From contig NZ_BNAI01000001.1 of the NCBI RefSeq assembly GCF_014653215.1, positions 789,949 to 853,948 of the forward strand: a DNA stretch of 64,000 bases. Direction: 5' to 3'. Positions 27,096-35,805 of this stretch are shown here, in pieces. The DNA comes from Pseudolysinimonas yzui. Its GTDB lineage: Bacteria; Actinomycetota; Actinomycetes; Actinomycetales; Microbacteriaceae. Numbering within the stretch: position 1 is the stretch's first letter; every line of letters starts with the position of its first letter. The notes below the pieces were generated by a model. It was not told the origin of the DNA, did no database searches, and worked only from the letters and a program-made list of their open reading frames with translations. The position numbers and the translations under genes were made by a program.

Positions 27096-28183
27096 AGATC
27101 CTCTTCGACTGCCGCTACGTGCGGGTCGATCATCACGACGGCGTCAGCCGCTACTCGGCGCGGCTGGTCGAAGCCCTCGCGCGCCGGATGCCGGTCGAGA
27201 TGCTCATCAGCGACGAAGCCCAGCTCGCCCAGCTACCCGATCTGCCGTGGCATCTCGTCTCATCGCCGACGAGCCTGCGAGAGCCGTGGATCGCGCGCCA
27301 GATCAACCCCCTGAATCCGGATGCCGTGTTCAGTCCGCTACAGACGATGGGTTCGGCGGGGCGTCGCTACGGCCTCGTGCTCACGCTGCACGACCTGATC
27401 TACCACCGGCACCGCACGCCGCCGCGCAACCTTCCCTGGTACATCCGTTTCGGCTGGTGGGCGTATCACCTCACCTGGATTCCCCAGCGGAAGGCGCTGA
27501 ATCGCCCCGACGAGGTCGTGACCGTGTCGGAGACCACGAAGGCGCTCATCGCCGAGCATCGACTCACCCTGCGCCCGGTGACCGTGGTGCGCAACGCCGC
27601 CGATCCTCTCGGCGACGATCCGCCGGTTCGACGGGCGACCCCGGGTCGCGATCTGGTCTACATGGGGTCGTTCATGCCCTACAAGAACGTCGACACCCTC
27701 GTGAAGGCCCTCCACGACCTTCCCGGCTACCGATTGCACCTGCTCAGCAAGGTTCCGGCGGCCGAGCGCGACCGGCTCGAGGCGCTCGCGCCGACGGGAA
27801 CGCTCACCTTCCACGACGGGGTGACGGATGCCGAGTACGCCGAGCTGCTCGAGACGGCGCACGCACTCGTGCACGCCTCTCTCGACGAAGGCTTCGGCAT
27901 CCCGCTCGTCGAGGCGATGAGCGTCGGAACCCCGATCGTCGTGAGCGACATCCCGATCTTCCGGGAGATCGGTGGCGAAGCGGGCACCTACGCCGACCCG
28001 CGAAGCCCGGCGGCGTTCGCCGCGGCGGTGCGCACCCTCGAGGACTCCGTCGAGTGGGAGCGACGCTCGGCCCGGGCTCGAGAGCAGGCCCGGCTGTTCG
28101 ACTGGGACCGCTCGGCCGACGTGCTCTACGAGGTGATGCGCCGGGTCGCGACGAAGCCGCGCCCGGAAGATGCCGAGCGTTGA
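27092..28183 (+). CDS. GT4-family glycosyltransferase
   Basis: A 363-residue GT-B glycosyltransferase starting with GTG. The N-terminal domain opens MKILFDCRYVRVDHHDGVSRY. The C-terminal half has YMGSFMPYKN and the sugar-nucleotide motif EGFGIPLVEAMSVGTPIV. Similar enzymes use GDP-mannose or other donors in cell-surface glycan synthesis. Donor and acceptor are unknown here. Four-base overlaps with both neighbours show co-translation with a hydrolase and a GH16-like protein. Confidence 0.85.
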   Translation: MKILFDCRYVRVDHHDGVSRYSARLVEALARRMPVEMLISDEAQLAQLPDLPWHLVSSPTSLREPWIARQINPLNPDAVFSPLQTMGSAGRRYGLVLTLHDLIYHRHRTPPRNLPWYIRFGWWAYHLTWIPQRKALNRPDEVVTVSETTKALIAEHRLTLRPVTVVRNAADPLGDDPPVRRATPGRDLVYMGSFMPYKNVDTLVKALHDLPGYRLHLLSKVPAAERDRLEALAPTGTLTFHDGVTDAEYAELLETAHALVHASLDEGFGIPLVEAMSVGTPIVVSDIPIFREIGGEAGTYADPRSPAAFAAAVRTLEDSVEWERRSARAREQARLFDWDRSADVLYEVMRRVATKPRPEDAER

Positions 28184-28968
28184 CGCTTCTCCCGCCGCCT
28201 CCTGACCGCTCGCCCGACCTCGACGACGACTTCACGGGGACCACGCTCAGCGAACACTGGACGGCGCACTACCTCCCGCACTGGACCACTCCCGAGCGCT
28301 CCGCGGCACGGTTCGATCTCACCGCGGGCGGCCTTCGGCTGCGCATCGACGCCGATCAGCCCGACTGGCGGCCCGAGGACGCGCCGCTGCGGGTCTCGAA
28401 TGTGCAGACCGGCAGCTTCTCCGGTGCCGCCGGATCGGCCCGCGGCATCCATCCCCACCGTCCCGACGGCCTCGTCGTGCGCACCCCGCAGTCGCTGCGT
28501 CTCGGCTGGGCTCCGTCGGCTGGTCGGGTCGAGGTGACCGTCAGCGCGAGCACCGACGCCGGCTGCATGACCGCCGCGTGGCTCGTCGGCACCGAGCACC
28601 TCGTAGCGGGGCAGTCGGGCGAGATCTGCCTCTTCGAGATCGATGCCGAGGCGATCGGGCCTGAGGCGACCGTCGCCCGCTCGGGACTGAAGGCGCACCG
28701 CGACCCGGGTCTCGTCACCGACATGGCCGAGGTCACGATCCCCGTTGACGCGTCGCGACCGCACACCTGGACGGCGATCTGGGGCGACGGCGAACTGGTG
28801 CTCGGCTGCGAGGGGCGCGAGCTGCGACGGCTCACCCTCGCGCCCGACTACCCGCTCGTGCTGCTGATCGACCTCTTCGAGACCTCGGGCGCCGGAGTCG
28901 GGTCCTACCCGAAGACGGCGACCTTCCATCGCGTGCGCGGCTGGAGCTCGCCGAACCGGGGCGCTTAG
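28180..28968 (+). CDS. GH16-like concanavalin-fold protein with altered catalytic motif
   Basis: A 262-residue protein starting at a TTG that overlaps the glycosyltransferase stop (TTGA). Residues 10-250 follow the beta-sandwich of family 16 glycoside hydrolases: DDDFTGTTLSEHWTAHYLPHW at the start, HTWTAIWGDGELV and DYPLVLLIDLFE near the end. The catalytic ExDxxE motif is present as EICLFE, so both glutamates remain but the middle Asp is Cys. There is no signal peptide. A glycan-binding or hydrolytic role is possible. The stop overlaps the convergent phosphatase gene. Confidence 0.7.
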   Translation: MTLLPPPPDRSPDLDDDFTGTTLSEHWTAHYLPHWTTPERSAARFDLTAGGLRLRIDADQPDWRPEDAPLRVSNVQTGSFSGAAGSARGIHPHRPDGLVVRTPQSLRLGWAPSAGRVEVTVSASTDAGCMTAAWLVGTEHLVAGQSGEICLFEIDAEAIGPEATVARSGLKAHRDPGLVTDMAEVTIPVDASRPHTWTAIWGDGELVLGCEGRELRRLTLAPDYPLVLLIDLFETSGAGVGSYPKTATFHRVRGWSSPNRGA

Positions 28969-29591
28969 GCGTCGCGGGCCTCGACCGCGTTCTGCAGGTC
29001 GATGTCGCCGGCGCGCGGGTCGATCGCGGCCAACTCGATCGGGTCGTCGAAGGCGACAAGCTTCAGGTCGGTGCCGTCGACGTGGAAGCTGTGCACCGAC
29101 CCGTTCGTGATCGGCCCGAACCCGCGGTTCGGTTCGGCCACCATGAGGGCGGCGCGGATCGCCCCGCCGTGGCTGACCACGACGATCGCCTCCCCGCGGT
29201 ACTCCGCGGCGAGCGCCTGCAGCGCCGGGATGACCCGGGCCGCGACCTCTTCGCGCGACTCACGCCCCGGAACCTCAACCCCCGGCGGGTAGAGCACGTC
29301 GATCTCGTGGAAGTCGAGTCCCTCGGCCGCGCCGTAGTTGCGTTCGACGAACGCATCGCGCAGTTCCGGGTCGCCGAGGCCGAGCTGGGCTGTGATGATC
29401 TGCGCCGTCTCACGGGCCCGGCCGAGCGGGCTGGCGACCACGCGGGTGATCGGTCGGCGGGTGAGCAGCATTCCCGTCACGCGCGCCTGCTCGCGTCCGG
29501 TGTCGTTGAGGGGGATGTCGGTGAGCCCTTGGATGCGGCGCTGCCGGTTCCACTCGGTCTCACCATGACGCACGAGGTACAGATCGGTCAT
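28965..29591 (-). CDS. Histidine phosphatase family protein
   Basis: A 208-residue member of the phosphoglycerate mutase-like superfamily. The phospho-accepting His9 is in LVRHGETEWN, the second histidine is in VVSHGGAIRA, and the ASPLGRARETAQII segment supplies the usual arginines. It is too short and divergent for the glycolytic mutase and is more likely a small-molecule phosphatase. The ATG at 29591 gives the normal N terminus. A TAGGAT box lies ten bases upstream. Confidence 0.88.
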   Translation of the reverse strand: MTDLYLVRHGETEWNRQRRIQGLTDIPLNDTGREQARVTGMLLTRRPITRVVASPLGRARETAQIITAQLGLGDPELRDAFVERNYGAAEGLDFHEIDVLYPPGVEVPGRESREEVAARVIPALQALAAEYRGEAIVVVSHGGAIRAALMVAEPNRGFGPITNGSVHSFHVDGTDLKLVAFDDPIELAAIDPRAGDIDLQNAVEARDA

Positions 29592-29617
29592 AGCACCCCC
29601 GATCCTACGGTCGGGGG

Positions 29618-30469
29618 TCAGGAGGCGAGGCGCTCCCGCAGCGCACCGAGCACTTCTGACGCGCCGGCATCGATCTTGAGCGTCGCGCGGGAGTCGCCCT
29701 TCGTCTCGCCCCGGTTGACGATGAGGATCGGAACGCGCCGCCGCACCGCCTGCTCGAGCAGGCGGATCCCGGAGTTCACGACGAGCGACGACCCGGCGAC
29801 GATGAACGCGTCGGCGGTCCGGATGAGCGCCGCACCCGCGGTGAACTTCGCGGTCGGAACCAGTTCGCCGAAGAACACCACATCGGGCTTGAGCACCCCG
29901 CCGCACACCGTGCAGTCGGGCACGATCATCTCGCCGACCGCGTCGATGTCGACGTCTCCGTCGGGATTGAGCTTGACGGTGTCGGGCTCGGCGAGCCAGG
30001 GATTCTCCCGGGTCATCCGCGCCGCGATGTCCTCCCGGGCGAACTGCTGGCCGCAGGAGAGGCAGAACACGCGATCCATCGAGCCGTGCACGTCGACGAC
30101 GTGCCTGGACCCGGCCCGAAGGTGCAGCCCGTCGACGTTCTGCGTGATGACGCCGTTCACGATTCCGGCGAGTTCCAGGTCGGCGAGGGCCTGGTGGCCG
30201 GGATTCGGAGCGGCCGCCGCGAAGTAGCGCCAGCCGAGGTGGCTGCCCGCCCAGTAGCGCTGCCGCGCCCGGGTGTCGGCGAGGAAGGTCTGGAACGTCA
30301 TGGGGCTGCGCACGGGCGCACCCTCGCCGCGGTAGTCGGGGATGCCGGAGTCGGTGCTCACGCCGGCACCGGTGAGCACCGCGATGCGGCGGCCGGCCAG
30401 CAGCCGCTCGGCCTGGTCGATGAGGGAGAGCAGCGCGGGGTCGAGGGCAGGCAGGGTCGTGATCGACAC
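29618..30469 (-). CDS. Sir2-family NAD-dependent protein deacylase
   Basis: Cytoplasmic sirtuin of 283 residues that would remove acyl groups from lysines using NAD. It shows GAGVSTDSGIPDYRG (NAD loop), TQNVDGLH, VDVHGSM (catalytic His) and two zinc-binding cysteine pairs, CLSC and CTVC. The GTG at 30469 has a near-perfect AAGGAGG ribosome binding site just upstream, so unlike many genes here it is read from a leader. An open frame continues upstream without similarity. Confidence 0.92.
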   Translation of the reverse strand: MSITTLPALDPALLSLIDQAERLLAGRRIAVLTGAGVSTDSGIPDYRGEGAPVRSPMTFQTFLADTRARQRYWAGSHLGWRYFAAAAPNPGHQALADLELAGIVNGVITQNVDGLHLRAGSRHVVDVHGSMDRVFCLSCGQQFAREDIAARMTRENPWLAEPDTVKLNPDGDVDIDAVGEMIVPDCTVCGGVLKPDVVFFGELVPTAKFTAGAALIRTADAFIVAGSSLVVNSGIRLLEQAVRRRVPILIVNRGETKGDSRATLKIDAGASEVLGALRERLAS

Positions 30470-30559
30470 GGTGCCTCCTTCGACGCGGTTCCTGACTCGA
30501 AGGCTAGAACGTCCAGGTTGCGGGGATGTTTCCGGGTGCCGTGAGATCGCGGGCCCCCG

Positions 30560-30565
30560 TAGGCT
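30560..30565 (+). promoter_or_regulatory. -10 box of the RNA methyltransferase gene
   Basis: TAGGCT ends seven bases before the GTG at 30573. Probable leaderless start. Confidence 0.55.
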
Positions 30566-30572
30566 CGGCGCA

Positions 30573-31382
30573 GTGCACATCGTCCCCGTCACCGACCCTG
30601 CCGCGCCCGAGTTGCGCGACTACACCGAGCTGACGGATGTCGTGCGTCGGCGGCTGCGGGAACCCGCGGAGGGGATCTACCTCGCCGAATCCGTGAAGGT
30701 CATCGAGCGTGCGTTCGCGGCGGGTCATCACCCGCGATCGGTGCTCGTGCTCGAGAAGTGGCTGCCTGAGATCGAGCCGCTGTTCGCCTCATGGAACGTT
30801 CCGGTCTATGTCGGCACGGCCGAGGTGCTCGAAGCCGTGACGGGCTTCGTCATGCACCGCGGCGCCCTCGCCTCGATGCATCGACCGGTGCTCCCGCCGG
30901 TCGCCGACGTGTTGCGCGACGCGCGACGCGTCGTCGTGCTCGAAGACATCGTCGACCACACCAACGTCGGCGCGATCTTCCGGGCCGTCGCCGGGATGGG
31001 AGCGGATGCCGTGCTGGTCACGCCGCGCTGCGCCGACCCGCTCTACCGCCGCTCGGTGCGGGTGAGCATGGGCGCGGTGCTGCAGGTGCCCTGGACGCGC
31101 CTGGGGGAGTGGGACGTCGCCGCGCCGGAGCTGCACGCCGCAGGCTTCCAGATCGCCGCCCTCGCCCTCGATGACCGCGCGGTCGACCTCGCGGCGTTCG
31201 CCCGCAATCCGCCTCCTCGCGTCGCTCTCGTGCTCGGCACCGAAGGTGACGGCCTGAGCCGCGACGCCCTCGACGCGGCAGACGTGATCGTCACGATCCC
31301 GATGGACCACGGCGTCGACTCCCTGAACGTCGCGGCTGCGGCCGCCGTCGCCCTCTGGTCTCTGCGGGCGACCCCGCACTAG
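30573..31382 (+). CDS. SpoU/TrmH-family RNA 2'-O-methyltransferase
   Basis: A 269-residue protein of the knotted SPOUT class that methylates ribose 2'-OH in rRNA or tRNA. An N-terminal substrate-binding domain (about 1-95) precedes the catalytic domain. The three SpoU motifs appear as DHTNVGAIFRAVAGMG, VLGTEGDGLS and IPMDHGVDSLNVAAAAAV. The target RNA cannot be inferred. The start is GTG (VHIVPVTD) behind a TAGGCT box. Confidence 0.9.
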   Translation: MHIVPVTDPAAPELRDYTELTDVVRRRLREPAEGIYLAESVKVIERAFAAGHHPRSVLVLEKWLPEIEPLFASWNVPVYVGTAEVLEAVTGFVMHRGALASMHRPVLPPVADVLRDARRVVVLEDIVDHTNVGAIFRAVAGMGADAVLVTPRCADPLYRRSVRVSMGAVLQVPWTRLGEWDVAAPELHAAGFQIAALALDDRAVDLAAFARNPPPRVALVLGTEGDGLSRDALDAADVIVTIPMDHGVDSLNVAAAAAVALWSLRATPH

Positions 31383-31385
31383 GGT
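31380..31385 (+). promoter_or_regulatory. -10 box of the permease gene overlapping the upstream stop codon
   Basis: TAGGGT begins with the TAG stop of the methyltransferase gene and ends six bases before the permease ATG at 31392. Probable leaderless start. Confidence 0.5.
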
Positions 31386-31391
31386 CGGCGC

Positions 31392-32933
31392 ATGACGACG
31401 ACACGCAACGACGCGGGTTCGGGCACCGGCTCCGGCAAGGGCCTCGCGAAAGGCCAGCTGGGGCTGTTCGGGTCGACCGTGATGGGACTGGCCTCGACCG
31501 CTCCCGTGTACTCGCTCGTCGCCACGCTCGGGTTCGTGATCGCGGAGGTGGGCACCCAGGCTCCGATCGCGTTCATCCTCGCGTTCGTGCCGATGTTCTT
31601 CATCGCGTTCGCCTACCGGGAACTGAACCGGGCCATCCCCGACTGCGGCACGACCTTCACCTGGTCGACGAAGGCCTTCGGGCCGTGGATCGGGTGGATC
31701 GGCGGGTGGGGGGTCGCGGTAGCCGGCATCATCGTGCTGGGCAATCTGGCGCAGATCGCGGGGTTGTACTTCTGGTACCTCGTCGGCCCGTTGCTGGGTC
31801 TGGAGGCCTTCGCCGAAGAGACCTGGATCGTCACCCTGACGGGCGCGATCTTCCTCGCTGCGATGGTCTATGTCTCGTATCGGGGCGTGGAGATCGGCGA
31901 ACGGCTGCAGAATGTGTTGCTCGGCGTTCAGTATCTGGCGCTCGTGCTGTTCGTGGTCTTCGTCGTCGTCGCCCTCGCGAACGGAACCTCGGTCGAGGCG
32001 ACGCCCGTCTCCGCGGGCTGGTTCAACCCCTTCGGGTTCGAGTCGTTCGAGGGCTTCACGGCGGCGATCCTCCTCGCCCTGTTCATCTACTGGGGCTGGG
32101 ACACCTGCCTCGCGCTCAACGAGGAGACGAAGGACCCGAAGCGGATCCCCGGCCGCGCCGCGCTCATCTCGACGGTGGTGCTGGTCATCACCTATGTCGC
32201 GGTCACGGTCGCCGCACTGGCGTACGCGGGGGTCGACCATCTCAACGAGGTGGACGACGTGTTCTTCGTGCTCAAAGACGCGCTCTTCGGACCGTGGGCG
32301 TGGCTGCTGGTTCTCGCGGTGATGATCTCGGCGATCTCGTCGACGCAGACGACGATTCTGCCGACTGCTCGCGGCACGCTGTCGATGGCGGTCTACCGCG
32401 CTCTGCCGGCCCGGTTCGCGAGGGTACATCCGAGATTCCACACGCCGGGATTCGCGACGCTCGTCATGGGCATCGTCGCGACCGTCTTCTATGTCGGCAT
32501 GACGGCGATCAGCGAGAACTTCCTCGCCGACTCGATCTACTCGCTCGGCCTGGCGATCGCCTTCTACTACGGGCTGACCGGTTACGCGTGCGTCTGGTAC
32601 TTCCGCCGAGAGCTGTTCGCCAATGCGCACAACGTCTTCTTCAAGTTCCTGTTCCCGCTCCTCGGAGCGCTCATCCTCACCGGTGCGTTCGTCAAGAGTT
32701 CGATCGACATGCTCGACCCGGACTACGGCTACACCGTGCTGCTCGGAGTGGGCGGTGTCTTCGTGATCGGCATCGGATCTCTGCTGCTCGGAGTCGTGCT
32801 CATGGTCGTCTGGGCTCTCTTCCACCAGTCGCGTCCGTTCTTCCGCGGCGAGAGCCTCAACCGCGACACCGAGGTGCTGGTGCCCGAAGACGACCACGTC
32901 GTGATCCGCAGTGTCGACGGCGGGCGGGCATGA
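31392..32933 (+). CDS. APC-family amino acid permease
   Basis: A 513-residue transporter with about 12 to 14 hydrophobic segments. The first helix has the APC-type FGSTVMGLASTAPVYSL segment, followed by FRELNRAIPDCGTTFTW-like and FIYWGWDTCLALNEETKDP motifs typical of amino acid/polyamine/organocation carriers. Substrate is unknown. It sits alone between the RNA methyltransferase and a peptidase gene, each with its own -10 box. Confidence 0.9.
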   Translation: MTTTRNDAGSGTGSGKGLAKGQLGLFGSTVMGLASTAPVYSLVATLGFVIAEVGTQAPIAFILAFVPMFFIAFAYRELNRAIPDCGTTFTWSTKAFGPWIGWIGGWGVAVAGIIVLGNLAQIAGLYFWYLVGPLLGLEAFAEETWIVTLTGAIFLAAMVYVSYRGVEIGERLQNVLLGVQYLALVLFVVFVVVALANGTSVEATPVSAGWFNPFGFESFEGFTAAILLALFIYWGWDTCLALNEETKDPKRIPGRAALISTVVLVITYVAVTVAALAYAGVDHLNEVDDVFFVLKDALFGPWAWLLVLAVMISAISSTQTTILPTARGTLSMAVYRALPARFARVHPRFHTPGFATLVMGIVATVFYVGMTAISENFLADSIYSLGLAIAFYYGLTGYACVWYFRRELFANAHNVFFKFLFPLLGALILTGAFVKSSIDMLDPDYGYTVLLGVGGVFVIGIGSLLLGVVLMVVWALFHQSRPFFRGESLNRDTEVLVPEDDHVVIRSVDGGRA

Positions 32934-32938
32934 CCGTT

Positions 32939-32944
32939 TAGGGT
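32939..32944 (+). promoter_or_regulatory. -10 box of the D-Ala-D-Ala carboxypeptidase gene
   Basis: TAGGGT ends six bases before the GTG at 32951. Probable leaderless start. Confidence 0.55.
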
Positions 32945-32950
32945 CGACGG

Positions 32951-34189
32951 GTGCCCCCGAGTCGTTCGCTGACCCGTCGACAGATCTACCGTCGGCGCCG
33001 CATCGTGGTGTTCGGCGGGATCGGGCTCGCGCTCGCCTCGCTGGTCTACCTTCCGCTGACGCTGCTCGCGCCGCTCAAGCCTGCAGTCGCCACCGTCACG
33101 GCGCCGGTGGAGGATGCGCCGGTGGTTCCGGCCCTCGCCTTCCCCGGCTACGGGGCGAGCGCCATCGGGGCCGTCGGCTACCCGGGAGTGCTCGCGCAGA
33201 GCGGCGCGACGACGGCGCTGCCGATGGCGAGCATCACCAAGGTCATCACCGCCCTGGTGGTGCTCGACGCCCATCCCCTCGCGGTCGGCGAGACCGGCCC
33301 CACCGCGACGATGTCGTCGGCCGACGCCGCCCTGTACGGCACCTATCTCGCGCAGAACGGAACGGTGGCGACCGTCCGCGCCGGCATGACGTTCAGTGAG
33401 CGCCAGCTACTCGAGCTGACCCTCATCAAGTCGGCCAACAACTACACGACGAGCATGGCGATCTGGGCCTTCGGGTCGCAGGAGGCGTTCCTCGCCGCGG
33501 CCCGCAGCTGGCTCGCCGAGAACGGGCTCGACGGCGTGGTCATCACCGAGCCCACCGGGATCGACCGCTCGAACGTCGCGCCCGTCGACCAACTCGTCGA
33601 ACTCGGACGGATCGCTCTCGCGCATCCGGTCGTCGCCGAGATCGTCGCGACCCGCACGACCGACGTTCCGCCCCTCGGGGCGCTGCCGAACACCAACCAG
33701 CTGCTCGGGCTCAGCGGTGTCGACGGCATCAAGACGGGCACACTCGACGACTTCGGCGCGAACCTGCTGTTCTCGGCCGACTACACGATCGGCGCATCGA
33801 CGGTCACGGTGATCGGTGTCGTGCTCGGCGGCCCCGACCACGACGTGATCGACCGCGACATCCTGACCCTGCTCGAGAGCACCGTCGCGAACTTCACCGA
33901 GGTGGAGGTCGCCGCCGACGCCGAGACGTTCGCCAGCTACGAGGCGGCCTGGGGTGACACGGTCGCCGCCGTCGCGGGGGAGCGCGCGACCCTGCTGGTC
34001 TGGTCCGACACGCCCGTGACGGTCGAGGTGGTGACCGAGGAGCTGCGCACCGGGCACGCCGGCGACGACGTCGGCGATCTCGTGTTCACCTCGGGCACCT
34101 CGAGCGTGACGGTCGACCTCGAGCTGGCGGCCGATCTCGAGGATCCGGGGCCGTGGTGGCGGCTCACCAACCCGGTCGCCCTGTTCTGA
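32951..34189 (+). CDS. D-alanyl-D-alanine carboxypeptidase (S11 family)
   Basis: Cell-wall enzyme that trims the terminal D-Ala of peptidoglycan stem peptides. The 412-residue protein has an N-terminal membrane anchor (about residues 20-42), then the penicillin-binding motifs SITK (Ser94, Lys97), SAN (Ser161) and KTG (Lys261). The C-terminal 120 residues form a separate domain without a clear membrane tail, so the N-terminal helix probably holds it outside the membrane. Confidence 0.9.
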   Translation: MPPSRSLTRRQIYRRRRIVVFGGIGLALASLVYLPLTLLAPLKPAVATVTAPVEDAPVVPALAFPGYGASAIGAVGYPGVLAQSGATTALPMASITKVITALVVLDAHPLAVGETGPTATMSSADAALYGTYLAQNGTVATVRAGMTFSERQLLELTLIKSANNYTTSMAIWAFGSQEAFLAAARSWLAENGLDGVVITEPTGIDRSNVAPVDQLVELGRIALAHPVVAEIVATRTTDVPPLGALPNTNQLLGLSGVDGIKTGTLDDFGANLLFSADYTIGASTVTVIGVVLGGPDHDVIDRDILTLLESTVANFTEVEVAADAETFASYEAAWGDTVAAVAGERATLLVWSDTPVTVEVVTEELRTGHAGDDVGDLVFTSGTSSVTVDLELAADLEDPGPWWRLTNPVALF

Positions 34190-34193
34190 GCCT

Positions 34194-34955
34194 TTAGAAC
34201 TCCGGTCGCTTCGGCGCCACCCCGTCGCCGGAGGACTGGTGCCGCAGCCTCCGCAGGATCCACGGGGCGAGATGCTCGCGGGCCCATCCGATGTCGTCGA
34301 TTCGGGCCTGTCGCCACGACTGGCGAGGCAGCGGTTCCGCTTCGAACGGCTCCAGATCGTGGGAAACGTTGAGGGCGTCGAGCACCATGCGGGCGATCGT
34401 CTGGTGCCCGATCGGCGAGAAGTGCAGTCGATCGGGCGCCCACATCCGCGGGTCGCTCAGTTCGCGCAGCGCCCACATGTCGGCGACGATCGCGTCGTGC
34501 CGCTTCGCCACGGTGTGCAGGTTCTCGTTGTAGATCGCGACCTTGCCGCGGATGCGTCCGAGCACGGGCGTGCCGCCGATGTCGGGACCGTTGAACATCA
34601 CCACCGTCGCGCCGTCGCGTCTCAGCCGTGCGATGCCGCCGTCGAGCCGAGCCGCGACCTCGTCGGGGTCGGTTCCGGGGCGGATGATGTCGTTGCCTCC
34701 CGCCGAGATGGTGATCAGATCCGGATGCAGGTCCAGCGCCGCATCCACCTGCTCGTCGAGGATCTGCTGCAACAGCCGGCCCCGGATGGCGAGGTTGGCA
34801 TAGGCGAAGTCGGGGACCTGAGACGAGAGCACTTCGGCGACCCGATCGGCCCAGCCTCGATGACCACCGGGGCTGGCGGGTTCCGGGTCACCGATGCCTT
34901 CGGTGAACGAGTCTCCGATCGCGACGTAACGGGACCACGGGTGACGGGCGGTCAT
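34194..34955 (-). CDS. SGNH/GDSL hydrolase
   Basis: A 253-residue esterase or lipase of the SGNH fold. Ser in GDSFTEG (block I), Gly in the NLAIRGR block, Asn in SAGGND (block III) and Asp-His in DRLHFS (block V) are all present. No signal peptide is seen, so it is probably cytoplasmic. It converges on the carboxypeptidase gene with a 4-base gap. A GGAG ribosome binding site is close to the ATG. Confidence 0.88.
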   Translation of the reverse strand: MTARHPWSRYVAIGDSFTEGIGDPEPASPGGHRGWADRVAEVLSSQVPDFAYANLAIRGRLLQQILDEQVDAALDLHPDLITISAGGNDIIRPGTDPDEVAARLDGGIARLRRDGATVVMFNGPDIGGTPVLGRIRGKVAIYNENLHTVAKRHDAIVADMWALRELSDPRMWAPDRLHFSPIGHQTIARMVLDALNVSHDLEPFEAEPLPRQSWRQARIDDIGWAREHLAPWILRRLRHQSSGDGVAPKRPEF

Positions 34956-35103
34956 AGCTCCATCATGACGAATCTTCGGGGGCGCGCGCTGGTTCGCGCT
35001 TATCGCACCACGCGTCGCGGCACAAGACCATTCCTCCCGAACGGGGGACAGGCTTTCCTTGACGTGAGGCGAGACCCGCCTCGTTCAAGAAAGTAGGTTC
35101 ACC

Positions 35104-35373
35104 GTGGGAATTCTCGGATGGATCGTTCTCGGCCTCATCGCCGGTGCGATTGCGAAGGCGATTCTGCCGGGCCGCATGGGCGGTGGCTGGGTGGTCACAC
35201 TGATCCTCGGCGTCGTCGGCGCGCTGCTCGGAGGCTTCCTCGGAAGCGCCATCTTCGGCGTCGGCCTGGAGACCTTCTGGTCGATCCAGACCTGGCTCGT
35301 CGCGATCGCGGGCTCGATCGTCGTGCTGCTCATCTACGGCCTCGTCACGCGAGGCAGCAGCACCCGCGCCTGA
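35104..35373 (+). CDS. GlsB/YeaQ/YmgE family membrane protein, copy 1
   Basis: An 89-residue protein with three hydrophobic helices separated by Gly-rich turns (GILGWIVLGLIAGAIAKAIL, then a GGWVVTLILGVVGALLGGFLG segment). The family, once called transglycosylase-associated, is often stress-induced; its function is unknown. GTG start. A paralogue of equal length follows 112 bases later, and a strong hairpin lies between. Confidence 0.85.
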   Translation: MGILGWIVLGLIAGAIAKAILPGRMGGGWVVTLILGVVGALLGGFLGSAIFGVGLETFWSIQTWLVAIAGSIVVLLIYGLVTRGSSTRA

Positions 35374-35383
35374 GGCGCGAGAC

Positions 35384-35419
35384 GAAGGAGGCCGGGCGGT
35401 TCGCCGACCGGCCTCCTTC
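35384..35419 (+). terminator. Hairpin terminator after YeaQ-like copy 1
   Basis: Perfect 12-base arms GAAGGAGGCCGG (35384-35395) and CCGGCCTCCTTC (35408-35419) with a 12-base loop. There is no T run, as is common in high-GC actinobacteria. Confidence 0.75.
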
Positions 35420-35485
35420 GTCTGGGCGGCGGCTGGTGGTTGACTGGGCGCGGACGCGAGACGCGCGCCCCTTCAGGAGGTCCTC

Positions 35486-35755
35486 GTGAGCTTCATCCCG
35501 TTCCTCATCCTCGGCCTCATCGCCGCCGTGATCGCCAAGTTGATCCTCAAGCAGAAGCACGGCTGGATCGTCACGATCCTGTTGGGCCTCGCCGGTGCCG
35601 CGCTCGGCGGCTTCATCGGCGGGCAGATCACCGGCGAAGACATCTACGGAGTCAACGGCTTCTTCTCGATCGTCTCGTGGCTCTACGCCATCGGCGGGGC
35701 CGTCATCGTGCTGCTCGTCTTCGGCCTGATCACCCGCAACCGTTCCAAATCCTGA
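35486..35755 (+). CDS. GlsB/YeaQ/YmgE family membrane protein, copy 2
   Basis: Also 89 residues, with the same three-helix plan (MSFIPFLILGLIAAVIAKLI, then GWIVTILLGLAGAALGGFIG) and a matching C-terminal helix. It is clearly a tandem paralogue of the upstream gene. GTG start with an AGGAGGT ribosome binding site near 35476. A second perfect hairpin follows. Confidence 0.85.
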   Translation: MSFIPFLILGLIAAVIAKLILKQKHGWIVTILLGLAGAALGGFIGGQITGEDIYGVNGFFSIVSWLYAIGGAVIVLLVFGLITRNRSKS

Positions 35756-35759
35756 CCCG

Positions 35760-35794
35760 GTCACCGGCCGCTGTCGGTGACGGCGGCCGGTGAC
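35760..35794 (+). terminator. Hairpin terminator after YeaQ-like copy 2
   Basis: Perfect 12-base arms GTCACCGGCCGC (35760-35771) and GCGGCCGGTGAC (35783-35794) with an 11-base loop and no T run. It ends 11 bases before the dinB start, so it overlaps the expected dinB promoter region; CAGGAT (35794-35799) could be the dinB -10 box. Confidence 0.65.
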
Positions 35795-35805
35795 AGGATG
35801 GCGGC

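Noticed and set aside
35771-35799. CTGTCGGTG upstream of dinB as a PafBC site
   Set aside because: The 9-mer matches eight of nine positions, but the nearest -10-like CAGGAT is 14 bases away instead of 8, and the 9-mer lies in the loop and arm of a terminator hairpin.
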